Source of the DNA: Ursus arctos
Lineage: Eukaryota; Chordata; Mammalia; Carnivora; Ursidae
DNA: 64,000 nucleotides
Assembly (NCBI RefSeq): GCF_023065955.2
Contig: NW_026622963.1
Span: 12,531,001-12,595,000 of the forward strand
Reading direction: 5' to 3'
Shown here: positions 38,001 through 50,492 of the stretch, piece after piece
Layout: every line of letters starts with the position of its first letter
How positions within the stretch are numbered: the stretch's first letter is position 1
Notes under the pieces: model-generated
Databases searched by the model: none
Seen by the model: only the letters and a program-made list of their open reading frames with translations
What the model was told of the DNA's origin: nothing
Position numbers and translations under genes: made by a program

Positions 38001-40397
38001 TCAAGTATGGCATTCAAAGCTCTTGTTTCTATGTTGGTTTTCTTCTCCAGTGCTCTGTCTGTTGCTGATAGTGGAGTGTTGAGGTCCCCTACTATTTATG
38101 TATTTTTATCTGTATGTCTCTTTATTGTGGTTAAGAGTTGGCTTTAGTATCTTCCTGCTCCCCTGTTGGGGGCATATATATTTATAATTGTCATATCCAC
38201 TTGTTGGATACATCTTTTAAGAATAATATAGTGCCCTTCCGTATCTCTAACTACAGTCTTTGGTTTAAAGTCCAATCTGCCTCTTATGAGAATTGCCACC
38301 CCAGCTTTCTTTTGAGGTCCATTGGCGTGAAAGATGGCATTCCATCCCTTTACATTCAGTCTGAACGTATCTTTAGGTTCAAAGTGAGTCTCTTGTAGGC
38401 AGCAAATGGATGGGTCATGTCTTTTTATCCAATCTGCAACCCTGTGGTGTTTAATGGGAACATTTAGGTCATTTACATTGAGACAGATTATTGAGAGATA
38501 TGATTTTAATGATGCCATGTTTCCAGTAAAGTCTTTGTTTCTATAGATTGTGACTTTCTGTTCTGTATCACTCTTGGGGTCTTTTTACTTTTATATTACC
38601 CCCCTTAATATCTCCTGTAGGGCTGGTTCCATGGTTATGAAATGGGTCAATGCCTGGCGATTCTGGAATTTCTTTATCTCTCCATCAATTCTGAATGGCA
38701 GCCTTGCTGGTTAAGGAATCCTTGGCTGTATGTTTTTCTCTGAAAGAGCTTTAACAATGCCCCCAAACCCTTTGTCTCATTCCAGGTCTGTGTAGACAGG
38801 TCTGACGTAATTCTGATACCTTTGCCTTGGTATGTGAGAAATTTCTTTGCTCTGGCTGCTTTCAATACTGTATCCTTGGATCTAATATTTGCGAATTGCA
38901 CTATGACGTGACATGGCATAGGTTTGTTGTGGTTGAGCTTGGGAGGTTCTTCTCTGCCTCTTGGACACGAATGTTTGTTTCCTTTGCTCGATTATGGAAG
39001 TTTTCAGCTACAATTTGTTCAAATATCTCTTCTACACCTCTGTTTTTCTCCACCCCCTTCGGGATGCTGATGATTCTGACTTTGGAACATTTCATTGAGT
39101 CAGTAATCTCCCGTTACCTACATTCCTGAGAATGGATTTTTTTGAGCCCAGATTCTATTTTAGCTTTCTCTTCTACTTACCCGTCCTCTAATTCTGCCTC
39201 ATTCACCCTGGCTGTCAGAGCCTCTAGCTTTGACTGCATTTGGCTCATAGAATTTTAAATTTCTGCCAGATTCGCTCTCATTTCCGCCCTTAGAGATTCT
39301 ATATTCTCATTAACATTTTCGTTAATACTTTTTTCAGGTCTACACATCATCTTGACCATTGTTACTCTGAATTCCATTTCCGATAATTTGGTTACATCCA
39401 TATCCATTAGTTCTGTGGCAGAGGCCACAGACTCATTGTCTTTTCTTGGCTGGGGTGGGGGGGTTTCTCCTTCTCATCATTCTGATGAGGAGAGGTTGCG
39501 GGGTTGTCCAGAGCCCAAATTAGTGATCGGAACCCCGGCAGTTCACTCTTGTTTTATAGGGATCTTAGGGATGTGGGCTTCTTGATTTTTCAGCCTGCCT
39601 TCTGGGGGAGGGGCCTGCCGTGCTGATACTCAGGCAACCCTATTTGGGTAGAGACTCCGTGTTCCCTGCGAGGGGGGATGGGGATGGGCACAGTGTGAGC
39701 CGGTATTTCCAGGCTTTTGTTCTCTGGAGGCTTTCCCTGGAGGTTTGCTGTGCCTCTTCTGAGAGTCAGAGCAGCAGTAGCCAAATCTCAGCCTCTGTCT
39801 CAGAACAGAGGAATCGCGGACTGTTCTTCTCTGATGTTCTGCCACTTTAACTCTGTTTCTGTTGGTGCTGCTCAACCCTGCAGTGTCCCGGGATGCGCGC
39901 CCCACAACCGGCGTCCCAGCCCTTACTTCCAGGGCCAGTGCATCTCTGTCCTTTGTGTTTCTAACACCGCCAGCCGCCAGCCACCCCTGCACGCTCCTGT
40001 GGTCCCGGTCTCAGTCTGGTTCCAGTGAGCACACCGGAGCTCTGTTTCACTCTTGTCGCGCGCTTTCCCTGGCTCACTGTCTCAGTCTGGTCTCTCGCAG
40101 GTGCCGGTCCGCGAGTCCGACCGCTCCCCCATGCAGGTGGCTACTGCTTCCTGGTGCCCTAATGTGGCGGCTCCCTCCCCCTTCCATTTATCTTCCGATA
40201 TCTGTCCGTGGTTTCAAGGCTCCCCGCTTCGTACCTCAATACTCAGCGCTGGAAATGTTCATTTGTAGAGATCCAGATGTATCTTCCTGCATCTCATGCT
40301 GATTCTGTGTATGTTCAGAATGGTCTGGTACCTATCCAGCTCGACTCGGGGGACCGACTGAAAAACGGGTCCGATACTCCTCCACCATCTTAACTCC
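35014..40397 (-). mobile_element. 5' part of full-length host L1 (resumes from 28,662)
   Basis: Continues the minus-strand element from ORF2 C-terminus (35.0-35.7 kb) through RT (36.2-37.3 kb), endonuclease (37.3-38.5 kb), ORF1 (about 38.6-39.5 kb) and CpG-rich 5' UTR. The canonical 5' terminus (complement of GGAGTTAAGATGGTGGAGG) is at 40,397. ORF1 and ORF2 carry multiple frameshifts; the largest open ORF2 pieces are 35,700-35,035, 36,218-35,688, 37,342-36,971 and 38,518-38,144. The RT motif reads FTDD. It abuts the TCTC-palindrome minisatellite directly with no TSD visible. Confidence 0.9.
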
Positions 40398-42758
40398 CTC
40401 ACGAGTTTTCTGCTGTGATCTCACAAGATTTGGCTAGATGTCTGGTGAGATAGACAGATATCTCTTGAGATTTGGAGTAAAATGTCACGAGATTTAGATG
40501 AGGTCTCACAAGATTTGGCTGAGATTTCACGAGATTTTGTTGGATGTCCTTTGAGAAATGTTAAGGCCTCACAAGATTTGGCCTGAGATCTTATGAGATT
40601 TGGACAAAGATCTCATGAGATTTGGATGAGATGTCACGAGATTTTGATAGAGATGTCACGAGATTTTGATAGATATCTAACAAGATATGTTGACATATGA
40701 GATTTTTACTAAGATATCATGTTGGTTAGATGAGATCTTATGAGATTTCAATGGAAATCTCACGAGATATACTGTGATCTCAGGAGATTTGGCCTAAGAG
40801 CTCACAAGATTTGGATGAGATCTCTTGAGGTTTGGCCTGAGTACCAAGGAGATTTTGCCTGACTTCTCACAAGATTTGGATGAGTTGTCATGAGATTTCG
40901 ACTGAGATGTCACGTGATTGGATAGATAAGTCATGAGATATGCAGAGAGCTGACATGATTTGGACTAATAACTCACAAGATTTAGATGAGTTCTCACGGT
41001 TTTGGATGAGATCTCACAAGATTTCAATGGATATATCATGAGATATTCTGAGATCTCATGAGATTTAGCTTGAGTTCTCAGGAGATCTGGCCTGAGTTCT
41101 CATGAGATTTGGACTAAGATTCCAGAAGATTTGGATGAGAATTCTTGAGATTTCAATGGGTGTCTCATGAGATATGTGGAAATCTCACAAGATTTGGGCT
41201 AAGATCTCATGAGATTTGAATGAGATCGCATGAGAGTTCTACTGAGGTCTTATGAGATCTGGTAAATATCTTGTGGGATATGCTGATATCACATGAGATT
41301 TAGACTAAGATGTCACGAGATTTATATGAGATCTCACGAGATTTGGAGGAGATCTCACAAGATTTCGATGGATATCCCGCAAGATATGCAGAGATCTCAC
41401 AAGAATTGGACTAAGATCTTATGAGACTTAGGTGAGATCTCACTAGATTTTGAGGGATATCTCGTGAGATATGCTGAGAGCTCATGAGATTTGTACCAAA
41501 ATCTCATGAGATTTAGATGAGATCATCATGAGATTTCAATGGATATCTCTTGAAATATGCTGAGATTTCACAAGTTTTGGACTAAGACCTCATCAGATTT
41601 ACATGTCATCTCACAAGATTTGGATGAGATCACATGACATTTTGATGGATAATGTGTGAGATGTATTGAGATCTTAAGAGATTGGACTATGAACAAAATT
41701 TAGTTGAGGTCTCGTGATATTTGGATGATATCTCATGAGATTTTGCTGAATATCTCATGAGATATGGTCAGATCTCATGAGATTTGGACTAAGATCTAAC
41801 AAGATTTGGATGATTTCGCACGTAATATTGACTGAGATCTCACTAGATTTCACTAGATGTCTTGCAAGATATACTGAGATCTAATGATATTAGGCTAGAT
41901 ATCTCATGAGATATGCTGAGATCTCATGTGATTTGGACTAAGATCTCAGAGATTTGGATGAGAACTCATGAGATTTCCACTGAGATCTCCTGAGACTTCG
42001 ATGGATATTTTGTGAGATATGCTGATATCTCACAAGATTTGGACTAAGATGCCAATAGATTTAGATGAGATCTCATGAGAGTTGGATGAGATCTCATGAG
42101 ATTTGGATGATATCTCATAAGATTCCAACAGAGATCTCACGAGATTTGGGTAGGTGTCTCACAAGATATGTGGAGATTTCATGAGATATAGCCTGAGTTC
42201 TCATGAGATTTGGTGTCATTTCTTTACTTGATTTGGACTAAGAAATCAGGAGATTAGAATGAGATCTTGCTAGATTTCAATGCATATCTCATGAGATATA
42301 CTATGATCTCAGGAGACTTGGCCTACAATCCCATGAGATTTGTATGCCACTCATGAAATTTAGCCTGAGATCTCTCCAGGTTTGCCCTGAGTTCTCACAA
42401 GATTTGAATGAAGACCTCAAGAGATTTAGATGAGAAGTCAGGAGAATTCGAATGAGATCTCATGAGATTAGGCTACATATGTAAAGAGAAATACAGATCT
42501 CAGGAGATTTGAACTAAGATCTCACGAGATTAAGATGAGATCTGAGGAGATTTGGATGAAATCTCACCAGATTTTGGTGGATATCTTGACAGATATGCTG
42601 CGATTGCACTAGATTTGGCCTGAGTACTAAAGAGATTAAGCCTAGATTCTCAGAAAATTTGGAGAACAATCTCACGACATTTGAACAAGATGTCATAAGA
42701 TTTAGAATGAGATCTTATGAGGTATCGTTAGATATCTCACAATATATGCTGAGATCTA
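40398..42758. repeat. Degenerate ~21-bp minisatellite of TCTCNNNNGAGA-type palindromes
   Basis: About 110 tandem monomers of 20-22 bp alternate an ATCTCxxxxGAGAT palindrome with one of several spacers (TTGGACTAAG, TTGGATGAG, TTCGATGGAT, ATGCTGAG types). The four-base core varies among CATG, CACA, CACG, CGTG, TGTG and TGCA: for example TCTCACGAGA at 40,758-40,767, TCTCGTGAGA at 41,460-41,469, TCTTGCAAGA at 41,860-41,869. The ATGCTGAG-type monomer recurs at 85-86, 105-107 or 129 bp, i.e. 4, 5 or 6 monomers, showing a higher-order repeat. No intact CGCG core was found. No long ORF lies inside. The left end abuts an L1 5' terminus; the right end passes into a different satellite. Confidence 0.9.
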
Positions 42759-43567
42759 TCTTCACGATAGCAGTTCGTTTTAAGATGCTTTTCTACACAG
42801 TGAAGTTTGGATGAGGGAAATAATGGCACCTTCCTTAAGTTTCCCCACCATTGCAAGCAAGGATGGTATCTGAAAGATGCTTTTGAAAGAGTCCTCTTCC
42901 TCACTCTTTTCTTTTCCTTTTTTTAAGCCTAAATTCAGTTAGCCAAGATATAGTACCCAGGGTGCTGTTTCATTGACTTAAGTATGTGGCACTTTCCTTC
43001 TGTTTCCACACATACCTTTGAAAGCCCTGCTAGCTTCATGAGAGAAGATGTTAGCTGAACGATGCTTTCTTCTACACAGTGTCTTTCAGCGAGTCAAGTG
43101 TGTAGCATGTGCCTTATGCCTCAACCTGTATATTTGCAAACGCTATTCTCTTCATGAAGGAAGATGGCATTTGCAAGGTTGAGTACTTTGCACTTTCCTC
43201 CGCCTTCCACAGATATATGTGAAAATACTTCTCCCTGCATGAACCCTCATATCTGTTGAAAGATGCTTCCCACACACTGTTGTTCGAAGGGGGTCCAGTC
43301 TATAGCAGTTTCCTTACACTTCCACTCATACGTTTGAAAACACTTCTAACTTCCTGAGAGAAGATGTTAGTTGAGGGATGCATTGCCCACAGGGCTATTT
43401 CAAGGAGATCGTCGTTTGACACTTGCCCCATGCATCCACACAGACATCGGTGAAAGAAGATGTGCATGAAGGGTGCCTTACCCCTGCCCCCTTCAATTTC
43501 AATGCATTCGCTATGTGGATGTTTCCTTCTCCTCTGCACACAGACATTTAAGAATGCTTCTACATCC
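42759..43567. repeat. Degenerate ~115-bp tandem satellite
   Basis: Recurrent blocks (GCACTTTCC, TTCCACACATACNTTTGAAAA, GAGAAGATGTTAGNTGA, GATGCTTNCTACACAGTG) repeat in the same order. The GCACTTTCC-type anchor lies at about 42,988, 43,104, 43,189, 43,304 and 43,418, spacings of 116, 85, 115 and 114 bp. A roughly 55-bp piece of L1 3' UTR complement lies at about 42,898-42,952. I do not recognise a named satellite. Confidence 0.75.
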
Positions 43568-44500
43568 AGTGGGACAAAAGACAGTCTCTTCAATAGATTG
43601 TGCTGGGAAAATTGGACAGCTATAGGCAAAAGAATGAAACTTGACCACTCTCTCTCACACCATACACAAAGATAAACCCCAAATGGAGGAAAGACCTCGA
43701 TGTGAGGCCAGAATCCATCAAAATCATAGAGAAGAACATAGGCTGCAACCACTTTGACATCAGCCATGGCAACTTTCTTTCATGACACATCTCCAAAGGC
43801 AAGAGAAACAAAAGAAACAATGAACTTGTGGGACGTCATCAAGATAAAAAGCTTCCGCACAGCCAAGGAAACAGCCCATGCAATGGGAGAAGATATCTGC
43901 AAATGTCACTACAGACGAAAGCCTAGAATCCAAGCTTTACAAAGAACTTCTCAAACTCAATACACAGGAAACAAATCATCAAATCAAAACAATGGGCAGA
44001 AAATATGAACAGACACTCTTCTAATGAAGACATACAAATGGCTGATAGACACATGGAAAAAAGTTCAAAATCATTAGCCATCAGGGAAATTCCAATCAAA
44101 ACCACATTGAGAAACCACCTTACGCCAGCTACAGTGGCAAAAAATGACAAGGCAGGAAACAACAAAAGTTAGAGAGGATGTGTGGAAAGGGGATCCCTAT
44201 TACGCTGTTGGTGGGAATAATGCAAGTTGGCACAGCCACTTTGGAAAACAGTAAGGAGCTTCCCTTAAAAAGTAAAAAAACTGAGCTACCCTATGATCCA
44301 GCAATGCACTACTGGGTATTTACCCGAAAGCTACAGAAGAGAAGGGCCAGATGCACCCCAGTGTTCATAGCAGCACTGTCCACCATTGCTAACATGTGGG
44401 AGGAGCTGAGATGCCCTTCAAAGGATGACTGGATTAAGAAGATGTGGTCCAAATATACAGTGGAATATTACTCAGCCATCAGAAAGAACGATTACAGAAG
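43568..44500 (+). mobile_element. L1 ORF2 C-terminal fragment truncated at both ends
   Basis: Plus-strand ORF2 sequence from GACAGTCTCTTCAATAGA to CATCAGAAAGAACGATTACA, then directly the 5' end of the next L1. Its own 3' UTR is missing, and it does not reappear beyond the next L1, so 3' sequence was lost at the junction. Confidence 0.85.
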
Positions 44501-44502
44501 AT

Positions 44503-47500
44503 AGGAGTTAAGATGGTGGAGGAGTAGGAGTCCCCTTTTTCAGCTGGTCCCCTGAGTCGAGCTGGATAGGTACCAGACCTTCCTGAACACCCGTGGGATC
44601 AGCTTGAGATGCAGGATGATACATCTGGATCTCTACAAATGAACATCTCCAGCACTGAGTATTGAGGTTCGAAGCAGGGAGCCGTGAATCCTCGCACAGA
44701 TATCAGAAGATAAACGGAAGGGGGAGGGAGCCACCGTGTTCGGGCCCAGGAAGCTGTAGCCACCCGCACTGGGGAGCGGCCAGACTTGAGGACCGGCACC
44801 CACGAGAGAGCAGAGTGAGACCATGAGCTGGGGAAAGCGCACGGCCAGACTAAAAACCAGAGCTCCTGAGTGCATGTGAACCACACTGAAACAGAGCTCC
44901 GGAGTGCATACAGGGGTGAATGGCAGCTGGCGGTGTTAGAAACACAAAGGCAGAGACGTGCCGGCCTAGGAAGTGAGGTTTGGGATGCCGGCTGTGGGGC
45001 GCACATCCCGGGACGCTATAGGGTTTAGCAGCACCAACATAAACAGAGTTAAAGAGGCCAGAAGAGCTCGGTGGAGAGTGGACTATGATCCTTCTGTTCT
45101 GAGACAGAGGCTGAGATTCAGCTACTGCTGCTCTGACTCTCAGAAGAGGCACAGCAAACCTCCAGGGAAAGCCACCAGAGAACAAAAGCCTGGAAAAACC
45201 AGCTCACAGTGTGCTCATCACATCCCCCCTCGCAGGGGACAGAGAGTCTCTATCCAAACAGGGTTGCCTGAGTATCAGCACGGCAGGCCCCTCCCCCAGA
45301 AGGCAGGCTGAAAAATCAAGAAGCCCACATCCCTAAGATCCCTATAAAACAAGTGCACACTGCCTGGGTCCTGGTCAATAATTTGGGCTCTGGACAACCG
45401 CGCAACCTCTCCTCATCAGAATGACGAGAACGAGAAACCACCCCCCCCCAGCCAAGAAAAGACGATGAGTCTGTGGCATCTGCCACAGAACTAATGGATA
45501 TGGATATAAGCAAATTATCAGAAATGGAATTCAGAGTAACAACGGTAAGATGATGTGTAGACTTGAAAAAAGTATTAACGAAAATGTTAATGAGAATATA
45601 GAATCTCTAAGGGCGGAAATGAGAGCGAATCTGGCAGAAATTAAAAATTCTATGAGCCAAATGCAGTCAAAACTAGAGGCTCTGACGGCCAGGCTGAATG
45701 AGGCAGAAGAACGTATCAGTGAATTGGAGGATGGGTTAGTAGAAGACAGAGCTAAAATAGAATCTGGGCTCAAAAAAATCCATTCTCAGGAATGTAGGTT
45801 ACGGGAGATTACTGACTCAATAAAATGTTCCAATGTCAGAATCATCAGCATCCCTGAGGGGGGTGGAGAAAAACAGAGGTCTAGAAGAGATATTAGAACA
45901 AATGTAGCTGAAAACTTCCCTAATTGAGCAAAAGAAGCAAACATTCGTGTCCAAGAGGCAGAGAGAACCCCTCCCAACCTAAACCACTACAAACCTACAC
46001 CACGTCATGTCATAGTGCAATTCACAAATATTAGATACAAGGATACAGTATTGAAAGCGGCCAGGGCAAAGAAATTTCTCACGTACCAAGGCAAAGGTAT
46101 CAGAATTACATCTGACCTGTCTACACAGACCTGGAATGAGAGAAAGGGTTGGGGGGAGGGCATTTTTAAAGCTCTTTCAGAGAAAAACATGCAGCCAAGG
46201 ATCCTTTATCCAGCAACGTTGTCATTCAGAATTGATGGAGAGACAAAGACCTTCCAGAATCGCCAGGCATTGACCAATTTTGTAACCACGAAACAAGCCC
46301 TACAGGAGATATTGGGGGGGGGGGCTCTATAAGAGTAAAAAGGCCCCAAGAGTGATACAGAACAGAAAGTCACAATCTATAGAAACAAAGACTTTACTGG
46401 CAACATGGCATCATTAAATTCATATCTCTCAATAATCAGTCTCAATGTAAATGGCCTAAATGCTCACATAAAACACAACAGGTTTGCAGATTGGATAAAA
46501 AGACATGACACATCCATTTGCTGTCTACAAGAGACTCATTTTGAACCTCAAGATACATTCAGACTGAATGTAAAGGGATGGAATACTATCTTTCACGCCA
46601 ATGGACCTCAAAGAAAGCTGGGGTAGCAATTCTCATATCAGACAGATTGGATTTTAAACTAAAGACTATAGTTAGAGACACAGAAGGGCACTATATTATT
46701 CTTAAAGGATGTATCCAACAAATGGATATGACAATTATAAATATATATGCCCCCAGCAGGGGAGCAGCAAGATACACAAGCCAACTCTTAACCAGAATAA
46801 AGAGACATATAGATAAAAATACGTTAATAGTAGGGGACCTCAACACGCCACTATCAGCAACAGATAGATCACCTAAGCAGAAAATCAACAAAGAAAGAAG
46901 AGGTTTGAATGCCATACTAGACAAGTTGGACCTCGTAGATATATATAGAACACTACACCCCAGAACCAAAGAATACTCATTCTACTCTAATGCATATGGA
47001 ACATTCTCAAGAATAGATCATGCTCTTGGTCACAAAACAGCTGTCAACTGATAGGAAAGGACTGAAATTATTCCCTGCATATTCTCAGACCACAATGCTT
47101 TGAAATCAGAATTCAATCTCAAGGAAAAATTTGGAGGAAACTCAAACACCTGGAGACTAAGAACCATTCTGCTCAGGAATGAGTCGATAAATCAGGAAAT
47201 CAAAAATCAATTTAAACAATTTATGGTGACAAACAAGAATGAAAACACAATGGTCCAAAACCTATGGGATACTGCAAAGGCAGTCCTAAGGGGGAAATAC
47301 ATAGCCATCCAAGCCTCACTCAAAAGAATAGAAAAATCAAAAATGCAGTTTTTATATTCTCACCTCAAGAAGCTGGAACAGCAACAGAGGGACAGGCCTA
47401 ATCCATGCATGAGGAAGCAGCTGACCAAGATTAGAGCAGAAATCAACGAATTAGAAACTAGGAGCACAGTATAGCAGATCAACCGAACTGGAAGCTGGTG

Positions 47501-50490
47501 TTTTGAAAGAATGAATAAAATTGACAGACCACTGGCAAGCCTTATCCAAAACAATAGAGAAAGGACGCAAATTTAAAAAATTCTGAAAGAAAAAGGAGAG
47601 GTCACAACCAACAAGAATGAAATTCGCAGGATTATTAGAAACTTTTATCAACACCTTTATGCCAATAAATTAAGCAATCTGGAAGAGATGGGGGCCTTCC
47701 TGGAAACCCTTAAACTACCAAGACTGAAAGAGGAAGAAATTGATTTTTTAAACAGGCCAATTAATTATGGAGAGATTGAGTCAGTGATAAACAATCTTCC
47801 AAGAAATAAAACTTCAGGCCCAGATGGTTTTCCTGGGGAATTCTACCAAACATTCAAAGAAGAAATAATACCTGTTCTCCTAAAGCTATTTCAAAAAATA
47901 GAAACAGAAGGAAAGGTACCAAACTCATTCTATGAGGCCGATATTACCTTGATCCCCAAACCAGGCAAACACCCCAACAAAAAGGAGAATTACAGACCAA
48001 TTTCCCTAATGAATATGGACGCCAAAATCCTCAACAAGATCCTGACAAATAGGATCCAACAGTACATTAAAAGGATTATCCATCATGACCAAGTGGGATT
48101 CATCCCTGGGATGCAAGGGTGGTAAACATTCACAAATCTATCAGTGTCTTAGATTTTATTCAGAAACAAAAATTCAGAAATCATATGATTCTCTCAATAG
48201 ATGCAGAAAAAGCATTTGTCAAAATACAGCATCTGTTTCCAATTAAAACCCTTCAGAGTTTAGGAATAGAGGGTTCATTTCTCCAGCTCATAAAAGCCAT
48301 CTATGAAAAGCGTACAGCAAATATTATTCTCAATGGGGAAAATCTGGAAGCCTTTCCCTTAAGATCAGGAACACGACACGGATGCCCACTCTCGCCACTA
48401 TTATTCAACATAGTACTAGAAGTCCTTGCAACAGCAATCAGACAACAAAAAGGTATCCAAAACGGCAAAGAAGTCAAAATGTCTCTCTTCACCGATGACA
48501 TGATACTCTATATGGAAAACCAAAAAGAATCCACTCCCAAACTATTAGAAGTGATAGAGCAATTCAGTAATGTGGCAGGATACAAAATCAATGCTCAGAA
48601 ATCAGTTGCATTTCTATACACGAATAATGAGACTGAAGAAAGAGAAATTAGGGAATCCATCCCATTTACAATAGCACCAAAAACCATACGTTTCCTTGGA
48701 ATTAACATAACCAGAGACGTAAAGGACCTATATTCTAGAAACTATACATCACTCTTGAAAGACATTGAGGAAGACACAAAAAGATGGAAAAATATTCCAT
48801 GCTCCTGGATCGGAAGAATTAACATAGTTAAAATGTCCCTGCTACCCAGAGCAATCTACACTTTCAATGCTATCCCGATCAAAATACCGAGGACATTTTT
48901 CAAGGAACTGGAACAAATAGTCCTTAAATTTGTATGGAACTGGAAAAGGCCCCGAATCGCCAAAGAACTGTTGAAAAGGAAAAACAAAGCTGGGGGCATC
49001 ACAATGCCGGATTTTGAGCTGTACTACAAAGCTGTGATCACAAAGACAGCCCGGTATTGGCAGAAAAACAGGCACATATCTCAATACAATAGAATAGAGA
49101 ACCCAGAAATGGACCCTAGGCTCTTTGGGCAACTAATCTTTGATAAAGCAGGAAAAATCATCCAGTGGAAAAAAGACAGTCTCTTCAATAAATGGTGCTG
49201 GGAAAATTGGACAGCTACATGCAAAAGAATGAAACTTGACCACTCTCTCACACTATACACAAAGATAAACTCCAAGTGGATGAAAGACCTCGATGTGAGA
49301 CAGGAATCCATCAGAATCCTGGAGGACAATATAGGCAACAACCTCTTACAACATCGGGTACAGCAACCTTTTTCATGACAGATCTCCAAAGGCAAGAGAA
49401 ACAAAAGATAAAATGAACTTGTGGGACTTCATCAAGATAAAAATCTTCTGCACAGTCAAGGAAACAATAAAAAAAACTAAGAGACCGCCCACGGAATGGG
49501 AGAATATATTTGCAAATGATGCTACAGATAAAAGACTGGTATCCAAGTTCTGCTAAGAACTTCTCAAACTTCATACGTGAGAAACAAATTAAAAAATCAT
49601 GAAATGGGCAGGAGATATGAACACTTTTCCAATGAGGACATACAAATGGCTAACAGACACATGAAAAAATGTTCAAAATCATTAGCTATCAGAGAAATTC
49701 AAATCAAAACCAGACTATGATACCACCTTAATGCCAGTTAGAATGGCAAAAATCAACAAGGCAGGAAACAGCAATTGCTGGAGAGGATGTGGAGAAAGGG
49801 GATCCCTCCTACATTGTTGGTGGGAATACAGGTGGGTGCAGCCACTCTGGAAAACAGTGTGGAGGTCCCTTACAAAGTTAAAAATTGAGCTACCCTATGA
49901 CCCAGCCATTGCAATAGTGGGTATTTACCCCAAAGATACAGACGTAGTGAAGAGAAGGGCCATATGCACCCCAATGTTCATAGCAGCATTGTCCACAATA
50001 GGTAAATCATGGAAGGAACCGAGATGCCCTTCAACAGATGACTGAATTAAGAAGTTGTGGTCCATATATACAATGGAATATTACTCAGCTATCAGAAAGA
50101 ACGAGTTCTCAACATTTGCTGCAACATGGACGGCACTGGAGGAGATAATGCTCAGTGAAGTAAGTCAAGCAGAGAAAGACAATTATATGGTTTCTCTCAT
50201 CTATGGAACATAAGAAGTAGAAAGATCGGTAGGAGAAGAAAGGGATAAAGAAAGGGGGGTAATCAGAGGGGGGAATGAAGCATGAGAGACTATGGACTCT
50301 GAGAAACAAACTGAGGGCTTCAGAGGGGAGGGGGGTAGAGGGATGGGATAGGCTGGTGATGGGTAGTAAGGAGGGCACGTATTGCATGGTGCACTGGGTG
50401 TTATACGCAACTAATGAATCATCACACTTTACATCAAAAACCAGGGATGTACTGTATGGTGACCAACATAATATAATAAAAAATATTTTT
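44503..50490 (+). mobile_element. Full-length plus-strand L1, both ORFs degraded, no TSD
   Basis: 5' terminus GGAGTTAAGATGGTGGAGG at 44,503; CpG-rich 5' UTR to about 45,420; ORF1 from ATG 45,421, broken near 45,545, 45,860 and 45,925, with open pieces at 45,550-45,927 and 46,015-46,332. ORF2 starts at 46,405; open pieces are 46,405-46,626, 46,578-47,051, 47,100-47,474, 47,688-48,125, 48,119-49,378 and 49,731-50,045. The RT motif reads FTDD (TTCACCGATGAC). The 3' UTR ends at about 50,490. The left flank is L1 ORF2 and the right flank is an SSR3-like pseudogene, with no matching duplication. Confidence 0.93.
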
Positions 50491-50492
50491 AA

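Noticed and set aside
40398..42758. CRISPR-like array (regular repeats with spacers)
   Set aside because: Units are only about 21 bp with recurring, not unique, spacers; the window is mammalian and has no cas genes.
40398..42758. Derivation of the palindromic array from a MaLR LTR, which can contain TCTCACGAGATCTG
   Set aside because: Only the palindrome is shared; no other LTR blocks (TATA region, polyA signal) occur between units. Not fully excluded.
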